Source: Acholoe squamosa (lineage: Eukaryota > Annelida > Polychaeta > Phyllodocida > Polynoidae). From it: 64,000 bases of DNA. The position numbers and the translations under genes were made by a program. The notes beneath the pieces were generated by a model. It had not been told where the DNA came from, searched no databases, and saw only the letters and a list, made by a program, of their open reading frames with translations. This document shows, one piece after another, positions 21,401-30,661 of the stretch; positions within the stretch are counted from its first letter, which is position 1, and each line of letters opens with the position of its first letter. The DNA lies in assembly GCA_949317995.1 (NCBI GenBank), contig OX439043.1, forward strand, positions 4,146,501-4,210,500. The letters are read 5' to 3'.

Positions 21401-23149
21401 GTATTCACATTTTGATTTCTTCAGTTTGAGTTTACCAACTCTTAGGCTGTTGAACACATCTTCCAGGTCATGGAAGTGTTGTTCGATTGATGGTGATAAT
21501 ACCAATATGTCATCTAGGTATGGTAGGGCACATTTGTACTTGAGTTTGTTCAGAATTAATGTGACTAGATGGCAGAATCCCGCCGGTGCCGTCGCTAAAC
21601 CCATCGGCATCCTTTCATAGACATATTTTTTGTCATTTGCTATGAATGCGGTTTTATGCTGATCCTCCTGTCTTATAGGAATTTGAAAAAATCCCTGTTG
21701 GGCATCTAGCTTACTGAATACTCTTGGTCTGAGTGACCCTATCATGTCTAGAGTGTCATCGGCCCGGGGTGTAGATAAGGCTTGATTTATCGTGTTCTGG
21801 TTCAAATAACGAAAATCTGTGACGAGCCGATGGCCTCCCGATGATTTTTGTACTAAAAAGGATCTGGAGGCCCAGGGGCCCTCGGCACATTCTCTCAGAA
21901 TGCCCTGTTGTACTAGCCTTTCACACTCTTCCCCTATAGCGGCCTGTTTTTCTGGTGTTTGTCTATATGGTAGGAAATGACATGGTACTGCCTCAGGTTT
22001 TACATGTATTGAGTGTGTATACAGGTGTGTGGCACCAATGTCTCCATCTTTTCCTACAAATACATCATCATACTTGGTCAGCAGTGATTTTAATCTATCA
22101 TGCTGATCTTTGGATGTGAGCACAGATTTTGGTGGAACATTCTCTTCCAATTCTGGCTCGAGGTCATGTGCCTCACTATGTATAGCAGCTATTTCAGAGA
22201 GTCTGATTGAGTTGGGTTCAGGGTCAGCATATGTGGACTCACAGTCTGAGTCTGTGTCACTGAATTGAGTTACATCCTCAGGCCGTATGGCTGAGATGGA
22301 TTGATCAGTGTGTGGGGTAGTGTCTGACACCTGTTGAGGTTTTTCTAAATCAGATTCCTTGACTTCCTGAAATAGAGCTATGATGGCACCCTTTTTGATT
22401 TTATGTGGGCGCCTGCTGGTGTTGAGTAACACTAGGGGATGTTTGTTATTTTCCCTGGGGGTTACTGCTGCCCTTTGAACTAGATATGGGGCATTGTTAT
22501 TTCTTTGGAGGTTATCTACTACTCCAGTCTTCCCTTGCAGTGATTGAGTAGATGTGACCTTACCCAATACTGCAAGTTCAGAGAATGGAGGGATGGTAAA
22601 ATCCCTCACTGCCCTAATGGGTTTGAGAATTTGTTCAGGATCAACATTAAATTCAATTTGAGATTTTGTAGTGCTTAAGAAATCTGTGCCGAGTACAATG
22701 GGCTGTGTGAGGTTGGGTATTACAGCAAATTGGTATTGGAATCTGACACCTTGGATTCTAAAGTTCAGCATAGCTGAATGTCTAACATGACACACCGATC
22801 CATCTGCCAAGTGGATGTTGATTTTAGATTTCCTCAGTTGGATATGGAATCTCTTTTGGAGATCCATGAGGAATGATTGTCTGACACAGGTGATAGTAGC
22901 ACCTGTATCAACCAAACATTGTACATCTGAAACATCATATAGATTTGCATTGATACAGCCATTTTGAAGAAGTACAATAGAAAGCTTGGTACTCTCACCT
23001 GTATCCTTTGATGATGAATCTGGTGGGGTGATGTGTATCACTGATGGACGTCTCTGTCTGTTAGATGGTAGATTGGCACTAGCAATTGTCTCTGGTTGGA
23101 TCTTTGTTAATCCTGATTGATTGTTTGTATTTGGGGTGTCACAGTGCAC
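18419..23149 (-). CDS. pol: Pol polyprotein: protease, reverse transcriptase, RNase H, integrase
   Basis: An uninterrupted frame of 1,576 codons. Residues are numbered from the GTG at 23,149; there is no early ATG, consistent with synthesis as a Gag-Pol fusion. The aspartic protease has LVDTGAT at 79-85. Reverse transcriptase spans roughly 400-600 with YLDD at 544-547. RNase H shows ATDAS (D693), TERELL and YTDHAAL (D760). A Pro/Lys/Glu-rich, low-complexity linker of about 300 residues (roughly 810-1,120) then separates RNase H from integrase, which is longer than usual. Integrase has an HHCC zinc module (HLG...CHTC, about 1,178-1,211), then D1241, D1301 and E1337, a D,D-35-E spacing. The order PR-RT-RH-INT is that of Ty3/gypsy and retroviruses. 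All catalytic residues appear present. Confidence 0.93.
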   Translation of the reverse strand: MHCDTPNTNNQSGLTKIQPETIASANLPSNRQRRPSVIHITPPDSSSKDTGESTKLSIVLLQNGCINANLYDVSDVQCLVDTGATITCVRQSFLMDLQKRFHIQLRKSKINIHLADGSVCHVRHSAMLNFRIQGVRFQYQFAVIPNLTQPIVLGTDFLSTTKSQIEFNVDPEQILKPIRAVRDFTIPPFSELAVLGKVTSTQSLQGKTGVVDNLQRNNNAPYLVQRAAVTPRENNKHPLVLLNTSRRPHKIKKGAIIALFQEVKESDLEKPQQVSDTTPHTDQSISAIRPEDVTQFSDTDSDCESTYADPEPNSIRLSEIAAIHSEAHDLEPELEENVPPKSVLTSKDQHDRLKSLLTKYDDVFVGKDGDIGATHLYTHSIHVKPEAVPCHFLPYRQTPEKQAAIGEECERLVQQGILRECAEGPWASRSFLVQKSSGGHRLVTDFRYLNQNTINQALSTPRADDTLDMIGSLRPRVFSKLDAQQGFFQIPIRQEDQHKTAFIANDKKYVYERMPMGLATAPAGFCHLVTLILNKLKYKCALPYLDDILVLSPSIEQHFHDLEDVFNSLRVGKLKLKKSKCEYFIDRIDFLGMRVTPMGLQPSPTKVESIKTFPTPKSVKNVRSFTGLCQYFKKFIKGYAQIARPLYDLQTHLKAFVWTEEADNAFKTLKHALCTNALLRYPNYEKEFSLATDASNVSLGAVLSQRDNEGVLRPVAFAGRTLSKHERNYNTTERELLGVVYGVLHFRHYLETRHFQLYTDHAALIPLLTNTGLTHRWARWALDIQQFSFTIQHVKGDDNTPPDAMSRREYPDSGPMTNPPPPPRRVRAASRTKFAKVTKKVPFKRDDPPNTIERPETPIRGILKQSTHYVFCHCEREYSQLFPDNDFEPIEFSSLNQIVKATPKEPPFTPPDSDDEDPEDTIYAITQATSKSVRFFEPMQGEETPNHLCPMTTRSKTREMIQEGTPKPPTQSQTILNEKKVTGNKPTKTPPARKNVTKDTASTKSKNSETKKNDKKQIVPLKKKVATPIKAKIGPPKEPTHQNKSDTPQQKAQDRPIVDEKEKERDRIKQHVLDINQLLDQIPDTSISGTNLGLEQRKDKDLLPLIQYLEDGTLPAPKAQGNRIINQGQTYTLVNGTLVHICPINWRKTNTVPLQIVIPQQWVTSTLQYFHDSPTGGHLGSSRMLSALRPRVYWKSMLADTTKYVSTCHTCLTAKRQVHSHKTPMTVREYMTSPMKFLNLDAVGPLPTTARGNKHIQVCIDYATRYATAWATTDLKAETTAAEFYKNIICHHGTPATLQTDNGTCYTGAKFTKLTKHLKIKHKFSSPYRPQSNGLVERFNASIGTALRAFCSKHQNNWDSFIEPITFALNNTESQTTGFTPFFLLHGRNPATPMDLGLGIQEDISTVADHVANMITNQDTSRRKAIERVAKLQKERKDRYDKKLTPQEIKVTDMVYLNIPRILTNTECKKLQPLFMGPYVVVDRPSLTSAKLKNLDTNLLVARPVHIDRLKKVMAVRNNEFAHRLIPHEAKYYSKIVRNKNDITLTRETTGIGPIRPRPAHHILRKTSRCGAVSRN

Positions 23150-23172
23150 TGGCCCATCGGCACTGTGACATC

Positions 23173-24810
23173 CTAGTTTTCCTGGTTCTGTGGGGTGGTT
23201 GAGATGCTTGCCACCAGGAGTTTGGAGATTTGATCCATCACATGAGGTGGTATTTGGGGGTTACTTTGTTGGTTCCCCTGGTAACCTCTTGTGTCAGGTC
23301 TGTAATCCTCCTGGCGTGGGTTGGAACCCTGGTTATATTGACCAGAGTTGCTGTATTGACCGGAGTTGTTGGATCTCTGATTGTTGTAGGCGCCATTGTT
23401 GTTGTAGGATCCACTGTTGTAGTTCCTATGTGGACTCTGGCCCCTACTGTTGGATCCTTGATTATAGGATCCAGAGTTGTTTGAACCCTGGCTGTTGTTG
23501 TAGGATCCAGAGTTGTTGTAGGATCCAGAGTTGTAGTTCCTATGTGGACTCTGGCTCCTACTGTTGGATCCTTGATTATTATAGGATCTGCCATTACTTG
23601 GGGTTCTGTCTCTCCTATCACTGTATGAAGAGTTACCATTGTTGGAGTTGGAAGAGCTGTTGTCTTTCCTACTGTTGTGACCCCCCCGGCTGTTGTTGTT
23701 GCCCCCTCTACCTCTACCTCTATTGGATTGGTAGTTGGGGTCGTAGTTATTTCCTCTGTATCTACCGGTAGGGTCTCTTGATGCAACCTTAGCTTCCTGT
23801 TGCCTTACATGGGCACTAGACATTAGGTTAACATCTTCATCTGAACTAGTGCTGATTTCCTGGACCTTTTTCTTAGTAGGCTGTGGGTTGGTTTCTGCAT
23901 CCCTTACCTTCCTAGATCTCTCTTGGGTCTCAACCTCTAGGGCTAGGTCTAGGGCTTGGTCAAAAGAGTCTATTTTCTTGTTCTCAAGAGCTATAGAGAT
24001 CCAGGGCCTCATGCCTTGGGTAAATGCCTTGCTTAGGGTTTCATCATTCTGGCGTTGGGCATTACACACTTTCCTGAGATGGCATGCATAGTCTAGAACA
24101 GGTTCATCTATCTTTTGTGCACGGAGTGCAGTCCTTGAGATTATATTGTCTCGAGTAGCAAAATACTCTTTTAATTTATTCACTACATTGGTCCATGTCA
24201 ACATATCAGGTGTGGCACTCTCCCTGAAGGATTCAAACCAAGCTAGTGCTTGTCCTTCGAGGTACTTGGGTAAATATGTTACCATGGTGTCACTGTCTGT
24301 CACTTTGTACTTATCCTTCAGATATTCTGGGAATTTGTGATCAATGAATAATGCTGTTGACATGAGTGGTGATGGGTGTGAAAAGGTTTTGGGTTTTGTT
24401 ACCTCATGTATCCTGATCTTTCTGTCGTCCTGCTGTTTATTGTCTATGAGCTTGGTCATGTTGGACACCATGGAGATTATGATGTCATCTTTGGATCCAG
24501 AGGCAGATGGTGTGACAACAGGTGTGATGGCAGGTGTGGGAGGCTGTGGGGTCTGGGATGATACCATTTTCATGAGATCTGCTATCTGTTGTTGTTGTCT
24601 CTCTAGGGACTTCCGCTGATCTGCCATGGCCTTCTGTTGAGCATCTATTGCTGCATTCCTCTCTGCCAGTTGTTGGTTGAGGATCCTCTCCCTTTCCTCC
24701 TGCTGGGACTTGTTGGTCTCTAGGGCAGTAACTGCATCTTGGATGGCCTTCTCATAGGCCCTTATCTTCTCAGCTGTCTGATTAGGTTGGGGGCCTTCAT
24801 CGGTGTCCAT
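23173..24810 (-). CDS. gag: Gag polyprotein
   Basis: The frame is open for 673 codons from 25,194, but that first codon is GTG. The first ATG is at 24,810 (context ATCATGG, A at -3 and G at +4), giving 545 aa. Numbered from that ATG, residues about 13-85 form a Gln/Glu-rich coiled coil. Residues 152-292 are a Ty3/gypsy capsid domain with FIDHKFPEYL, YLEGQALAWFESF and LALEVETQE blocks. The C-terminal third is a Gly/Asn/Ser/Arg-rich tail with RGRGRGG and several imperfect NSGSYNN-type repeats. There is no CCHC zinc knuckle; the basic Arg/Gly tail may bind RNA instead, like the Gly-Arg boxes of foamy viruses. The stop is preceded by GGAAAAC, and pol lies in the -1 frame, so ribosomal frameshifting is likely. 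Confidence 0.85.
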   Translation of the reverse strand: MDTDEGPQPNQTAEKIRAYEKAIQDAVTALETNKSQQEERERILNQQLAERNAAIDAQQKAMADQRKSLERQQQQIADLMKMVSSQTPQPPTPAITPVVTPSASGSKDDIIISMVSNMTKLIDNKQQDDRKIRIHEVTKPKTFSHPSPLMSTALFIDHKFPEYLKDKYKVTDSDTMVTYLPKYLEGQALAWFESFRESATPDMLTWTNVVNKLKEYFATRDNIISRTALRAQKIDEPVLDYACHLRKVCNAQRQNDETLSKAFTQGMRPWISIALENKKIDSFDQALDLALEVETQERSRKVRDAETNPQPTKKKVQEISTSSDEDVNLMSSAHVRQQEAKVASRDPTGRYRGNNYDPNYQSNRGRGRGGNNNSRGGHNSRKDNSSSNSNNGNSSYSDRRDRTPSNGRSYNNQGSNSRSQSPHRNYNSGSYNNSGSYNNSQGSNNSGSYNQGSNSRGQSPHRNYNSGSYNNNGAYNNQRSNNSGQYSNSGQYNQGSNPRQEDYRPDTRGYQGNQQSNPQIPPHVMDQISKLLVASISTTPQNQEN

Positions 24811-25194
24811 GATGGAGGGTGTGGGGGAGGTGTCTCTGGAGGAGTGGCTGTCAAAGGCTGGAGCTGGGGTGGAGGATCTAGATGAGGGTGTGGATCCACC
24901 CCCTGAGGCAGATCCTTCTTCCCCTGAGGTAGATAGCGTGAGTTGGGCGTCCTGTAGAGATCCCTGGGAAATGTTGGATCCCTGAGAACTGGTTGTTCCC
25001 TGAGTAGACAGGGTGGGTGGTGTGGGGTCTACTGAGTGTGGGTCTGTTGTATTGGAGGCTGGTTTGCCTCCTGTGGGCCTCCTAGATCTTGGTGGGAGGG
25101 AGACCTCTTCAACAGGCCCCTGACTACGTAAGGTCTTTGTGTGTTGTTCTGCCAGCTTGACTGATAAGGCCTTGATGTGTGTGGTGGACCTCAC

Positions 25195-25620
25195 TGACGT
25201 GTGGGAGACCTCACTGACGTGTGGGAGACCTCACTGACGTGTGGGAGACCTCTCTGACGTGTGGGAGACCTCTCTGATGTGTGGGAGACCTCACTGACGT
25301 GTGGGAGACCTCACTGACGTGTGGGAGACCTCACTGACGTTTGGGAGACCTCACTGACGTTTGGGAGACCTCACTGACGTTTGGGAGACCTCACTGACGT
25401 TTTGGGAGACCTCACTGACGTTTTGGGAGACCTCACTGATATATGAGAGATCTTACTGATGTGTGAGAGATCTCATTGATGTGTGGGAGATCTCATTGAT
25501 GTGTGTGGGATCTCACTGATGTGTGGGAGATCTCATTGATGTGTGTGGGATCTCACTGATGTGTGGGAGATCTCACTGGTATGTGGGAGATCTCACTGGT
25601 ATGTGGGAGATCTCACTGGT
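25195..25620. repeat. 20-bp tandem array in the retroelement 5' leader
   Basis: About 21 units resemble TCACTGACGTGTGGGAGACC. Units near gag are nearly identical. Those nearer the LTR drift to TCACTGATGTGTGGGAGATC. Because 20 is not a multiple of three, every frame meets a TGA within 60 bases on the minus strand, so no upstream extension of Gag is possible through the array. Confidence 0.9.
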
Positions 25621-25683
25621 GACCTTGGTGGGTATGGTGTCAAGGTCAAGGTCACTGGGTGGGTGGAGTGGGTCTAACTGTGT

Positions 25684-25800
25684 GTATGCGGTACCAGCTT
25701 TAATTTACTGTGTGCATGATTGTTCCCAGTTGCGGTACCAGCTTTAACTTACTGGTGCATGATTGTTTTTAGTTGTGTTACCAGCTTTAATTTTTTATGA
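25684..25800. repeat. Short triplicated block next to the 5' LTR
   Basis: Three copies of a roughly 50-bp unit contain GTACCAGCTTTAA and GCATGATTGTT (the second AGCTTTAACTTAC, the third TGTTACCAGCTTTAAT). They lie between the 20-bp array and the primer-binding candidate. Confidence 0.7.
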
Positions 25801-25825
25801 GCCTGTGAGATATGGGATCTTAGTA

Positions 25826-25840
25826 GGATGTTCTCCACCA
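25826..25840 (-). promoter_or_regulatory. Primer-binding site candidate
   Basis: On the minus strand TGGTGGAGAACATCC begins three bases after the 5' LTR. It starts with TGG, as expected for pairing to a tRNA 3' CCA end. I could not match it to a particular tRNA, so the primer is unidentified. Confidence 0.45.
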
Positions 25841-25843
25841 CTT

Positions 25844-27193
25844 TGTCATACTAGTGATTGGCATGATCAAGTTGTCATATGAGAAATATCATATGACTAG
25901 TGGTATATAGTGTAATTATCTCAAGGCTCTTATAAATAGTGTTATTTCCAGTTGTCACTGGTTTATTCAGCTTTAGGCAACATGTAAGAAATATCAATCA
26001 TACAGTAGTTAGTATGTAGGTAATTAGTACATACAGTAAACATACAGTAATTTATAAAGTACAATGTTCAGTTCCACTCCACCTGTGAGGTATTAATAAT
26101 ACAGTGTCCAGCATACTTCTAGGTGGGTTCCCACACCTAGCTCCTGACCTGCTGCTTAGAGGAATAATGTAATAATGGATAACTTTACCCTCTGGTGGAA
26201 GTCTTGAAGAAGATAGCCTCTGGCCACTAATGGTAGGAAACCAATGCCTGTCTAGCATAGTTTCACCATAGTGCAGTGGTATAGCAGGTAGCAGGAGATG
26301 ACTGGAGATGTTACCTCTAGAGCGGTTCTTGGTGATGTGTCTTCCTGGAGGTGCAGACAGGCTATTTGTAGCAAATCTTGGAAAAGCACCTCCAGACTGA
26401 CTGGAGCCAGCAGCATCTGCCTAACTCTACAATTGTTTGAGGGGACCCTTTCAAGTGTCACAGGGGGACAAAGGACCCCCATGGACGCCGCTATGGCCCC
26501 CATTGTCTTGGTCGGTTCTGCATCTTTAGACCCTCATATCTCGGCCGTTTATGCTTGTATAACCGCCATTTTGGGCATGCGCGGAGCTGAATGTGCCAAG
26601 ATTATAATGCCCGCTGGATAGGCGCGTAACTCCCGCCGGTTTGTCTGTAGCTTACTCGGAGGTCGATTCAGTCTCCATGGCGTAACTTCCTTAATACTGG
26701 GAGTTCCGCCTTGATCTTGGGCTCATTCTGACCGTCTAATTATGGGCTTTCCATAGAATTTTTGATATTTGACCTAGGTCGCTCAGGAGCGACGCTAGAG
26801 CGACCGGAAGGTTATGGCGTCGTGCTTATGTAACCCATTGTTCAGTCCTTAGAGTGCTCAGACACTCATGACGGCGTCAGCGGTGCTCAGGCACCCGTGA
26901 CGGCCGGTTGCATTCACTTACAAGTTATTAATTTGTGCATTGAACCATGAGGTCGCACACTGAGACCCTTATTCTTATTATATTGTGCAGTGAACCATTA
27001 GGTCGGACCTTTTGATGTCATAAACTTAGTCTAACTGACTGTGGCTGGTGTGCAGTGGGGCATGAACGCTCTTATGTAAAGTTTGAGCGCTCTTATAGCT
27101 CTTAGAACCAACCTATGTATTAATTTCATAGATATTTCTTTGATTAATACAAAATATGTTACAATTTATGGAATAATAAAATGGTATGTCATA
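25844..27193 (-). repeat. 5' LTR (right copy)
   Basis: This is the promoter-bearing LTR for gag, pol and env transcription. In minus orientation it opens TATGACATACC and ends AGTATGACA. A TATA-like TTTATAAATTA lies near 26,053 and AATAAA at 25,962-25,967, suggesting a short R and a U5 of about 100 bases. A hairpin-prone stretch GGTCGCTCAGGAGCGACG lies near 26,777. A direct repeat built on GTGCTCAGRCAC lies near 26,853-26,900. It is identical to the other LTR except at 26,628. Confidence 0.93.
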
Positions 27194-27197
27194 AGTT
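27194..27197. repeat. Target-site duplication AGTT, right copy
   Basis: This matches 11,078-11,081 across the retroelement. The polB homology changes from one side of the element to the other exactly here. Confidence 0.8.
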
Positions 27198-30100
27198 CTC
27201 TAGTCGAACGCCAGACATTGTTTACAAACAGTGGAGGGAACCAAGTGTACCCCATAGTTTTACATTCTATGTAGCTTTCTCGATGATAAGAGTTGTCACA
27301 CGACTCTGAGGGCAACCATTTATGACGCTCGCTGAAGAAATCTGTACGTCTCTCGGGTTTGACAGCTTCCTCTAGACTTTTCGCGCTCAACGCAAAGTAG
27401 AAACTGTCAGTGTCCATTCCACATATTTCAAAGTTTCTTTCGTCTATCAATTCCAGAAGGAAGTCTTAGTAGAAGGCCAGTATTTTCAATTTGGCGTACT
27501 GATACACCATGAACCCTATTTGCACAGGGAGGTCGTAGGTGATGGCAGTGGGCAGGCAAGAAAGTTCCACCGTGTTTGCACTGATGTCTTGCACCTCTTG
27601 AACAGACCAGTGTAAAGCTAACTGCTTGGCTTTGGCAGGAGACGTGCACTGTGTTTGAAGAAAGTTTTGCTTGTTTATATAGGTCTGAAAGAGTTTTGCA
27701 GTCGACGTTGTTGTCGCCCTTTCTCGTAGGTGCGGTCACTTTTTCCATGAAGGGGAGAAACATTTTTTCCGACATGTGTTCCACCACTATGTACACCTTG
27801 GTTACCACTAACCCATTTTCCATGTACCACTTTAAGAGAGTGGTGCCCAAGAGGATTTTCTGAGGGTGATAACTTCCTATGAGCTGTCGCTGAGGTTGTT
27901 TCAACTTACCCGCGGCTTCTAACAAGTGCCGCATGTGTTCGCACACGTCTTCTTTTTTTACCAAACAGTTCTTGAAAATGGGAGTCATTTCCGCAAACTT
28001 CTCTTTCAACGCCTCTGGTGTTTCTATGTCAACCTGAATCAGTCCAAAAAGGGAACCATCCGTCACACCTTTGAGAATCTCTGCTTTGTTTTTTCTACCC
28101 GAACAATGGGGTGTTTTTACGACCCACTGCTTCTTTTTCACCTTGCATTCTTCGCACTCTCTTTCTTTCAGCCACTGACATTCATACTTTTCCATCACTT
28201 AGTACCCTAACGACTTGAGGTAGGCAGTGACTTAAGCCGTGTTCTTGGCCTTTTTCTCCATCCACGCTTGCCCATTGGGAGATTTAAGAGTAGACTTGTT
28301 CAAACGACACAAGTGACCATGCCAATAACACCCATGCAATTGATAAACGGTCTTGTCTGCGGGTGAGAAGCCGTCTACTCTGACGAGTTTTCTCCTGATG
28401 CTCACCTTGCCTTAATTGTACTGGTGCAGTATTCTCTTGTCCTCGATGAGGGATCGGTAATGCAACCATTACGTGGCGGAAAAGCTGTCCTGTTGACTGC
28501 AGACAGCTCGAAAGTCGTTCTCTCTGTGGAGTACCACATAGTAGCCTGAGCAGTATGCTTCCCCCAGTCCACGCCCAAGATGTGTCTGCACACATTGCTT
28601 TCCGCCCTGTATTTTCTACCCCTTATTTGAGTTTGTCCACTCTCGTGGTGTCTGTGGAAGATGATAGAAGGACCTCCGACGAGGTTCTTTCTCAGCAAGT
28701 CGTGCACATCCTTTTCTTGCGTGCCCAAAAGAACGTATGGTGCAGCGTTAGGAGAAGTGTTTTCAAAGAGGAACTTTAAGGTGAAGCCGTCTTTGAACAC
28801 GTCTACACCTTGCCCTATGAAAAACTTACTGTGTTCGTTGATGGCTTCCAGGAAGGGAGCCACCCCCAAGTTGTTGTAATACACCAAGTAGTCCCTCATG
28901 GACTGGGTCTTGCATTCTGACCATGCGCATTGGCAAGTTTCATAGTCCTCGCGCGATATACATGCGCCCGTCAGAGAACTGTAGAAAGCCGTTCTTTTGC
29001 ACATCGTCCATCCACTCGTAGGGGAAATAGCCCTTGGTCACTTTCCCTTTGAGGAAGGCTTTCAGGTTATACAGGTATATTTTCAACTCCGAGGTTTTTT
29101 TATGCCCAACTCCTCCAAGAGTTGAAAAACGGGTCTGGCGGGTTTATAAATGCCCCCTTTGTACCTGAAAGTTGTGCAAATCTTTTTCGCATCCCTGTGC
29201 CTGGTGAGAGAGTAAACACTAGTGAAAAGCTTATGACATAGCTCGCAGGAGTAAATTTGACCGTAGCGACCCATGTTAGCGATGAGGCTGATGTGAGAAT
29301 TGTAGACGTTGAGGTTCATGACGTTTCTCCTGTAACACTTTTTGCTTCTCACCACTCAGACGGTTCTCTTTTTTTTCTTTCCCAACCATTTCAGAGAAAA
29401 CAATCTTACATTGACCTTGAAAGGTTCTCTAGTCTGTCCAACTTGTCGACGCTTACGCCTTTGAAGGTTTTTACGTTGGCCTCTGGAAAGGCTTGCTGGA
29501 AAAGTGCTTCGGTGTGTTTCAGAGAGCGTTACTTGTGATAGGAGAGGCATAGAAAGAAACACAAATGATCATCGTAAGGTCTTTTACTCTTTGGCTCTCT
29601 GTGAAAGTGTATCATGTCTTGCTGTGTTAAACCTGGACAGATCGAGTTTAATTTACCCAGTAAGAGTCCTCCAGCCGAAGTTCTCAAGAAGGTGATGTTG
29701 GCATTGATGTTGGCGACAACACGCCATTTGGTAGAGGGTGGAAGCGTGTCGTCTCTGACTCGACTCCTTATGTGTTCCACGCAGTCCTCAAAGTCTTGCT
29801 CGTTTCTCATGAGAAAGTAGGGGTCTCGATGGTTGTCTCTGTCGTAGAACAAGGACGCGTTGTTAGCAGAGGTGTGAAAGTTGATGACTCTGGGTAGTTC
29901 ACCCTCTTCTATGCTGCACAAAAGTCTACCGAAAGAAACGGCCACTCTGTAGGCATAGACTTGATTTTCATGCATAGATCTGAGGCATTATATGACGTTT
30001 TCCACAGACGAATCGCTTTCCGGAGAGGTGAATCTGACGTTGATTATGCTTTGCACCGTTCCTAAGACTGCTAATCCCCCCGCTATAGACTTGAAGTTGT

Positions 30101-30661
30101 CCTCATATGTTTCTCTGTAAGCCGGGTTTTTGTCTATCACTTCACAAACATAAGTGGTTTTCGTCTTCTCGTACACAGGTGGGCGAGCGACAAGTTTTTC
30201 CGCTGTTTTGCACTGTCGAAAGTCACGATGGTCTCGGCATGTTACACCTAGGACAGTTGACTGTGTAAGTTTTTTTTCTTTTTTCGGAGCCATTTTTTCT
30301 TTTTTGTTGCAAAAAAATAAAGAAAAAAACTTGACCAAGTTGACCACTGCAGCTTTTTTCACTTCCATGAGGTCAACCTCTGGCATACAAGGTCGATTGT
30401 CAGGGAGAGTCTTCTTTGCATGATCGACTCGTTGTTGCTGTAGCCGTTGCCGTTGTTGTCAGCACTGTTGTCCTTGGCGAATTTGAGGTGGTCCGACGTC
30501 TTCTTTGTGACAGGAGCAGCAGCAACTGCAGCAGCACCACCAACAGTATCAGTAGGCACAGCAGCAGTAAAGCGAGCAGCAGCATCAGTGGTAACGGCAT
30601 CAGTAGTAGTAGCAGCAGCAACAGCAGCAGCAGTTGGGTAAGGTGTGAAAGTGACATTCAC
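27194..30661 (-). pseudogene. Polinton protein-primed DNA polymerase B, main part
   Basis: A series of minus-strand blocks in shifting frames gives the family signature from N- to C-terminus. 29,529-29,975 has VAVSFGRLL, a HTSANNASLF block and PYDDHLCFF. 29,083-29,355 has a Cys2-type finger (CELCHKLF...RH...C). 28,402-29,004 has YNNLGVAPFLEAI and VGGPSIIFHRHHE. 27,428-28,198 covers more of the exonuclease/palm region. 27,403-27,414 encodes DTDS, the polymerase catalytic motif. The N-terminal block (30,359-30,661) is an Ala/Thr low-complexity stretch of CAG/GTA-type repeats. At least five frame changes or stops separate the blocks, so the gene is dead. It is also cut at 27,194 by the retroelement; the rest lies at 10,850-11,081. 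Confidence 0.85.

Larger units (their letters stand above)
11082..27193 (-). mobile_element. Env-bearing Ty3/gypsy retroelement (endogenous retrovirus-like), about 16.1 kb
   Basis: Two 1,350-bp direct LTRs bound long open frames for gag (673 codons open), pol (1,576) and env (880), all on the minus strand. The order LTR-gag-pol-env-LTR, with integrase after RNase H, fits Ty3/gypsy. Env has the baculovirus F/errantivirus layout. A primer-binding candidate and a purine tract occupy the expected places. The LTRs differ by one substitution as read, and all three ORFs are unbroken, so the insertion is recent. It sits in the polB gene of a Polinton. Extra features are long tandem arrays in the 5' leader and 3' flank, and an opposite-strand ORF. 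Its length is large for the group. Confidence 0.93.

Noticed and set aside
19371-24985. Plus-strand ORFs up to 193 aa opposite pol and gag
   Set aside because: Shadows of the coding frames; low-complexity Cys/Trp/Gly text mirrors the Asn/Ser/Gly-rich Gag tail.
25195-25620. Regularly spaced short repeats suggestive of a CRISPR array
   Set aside because: Contiguous 20-bp units with no spacers, in a eukaryotic retroelement leader.
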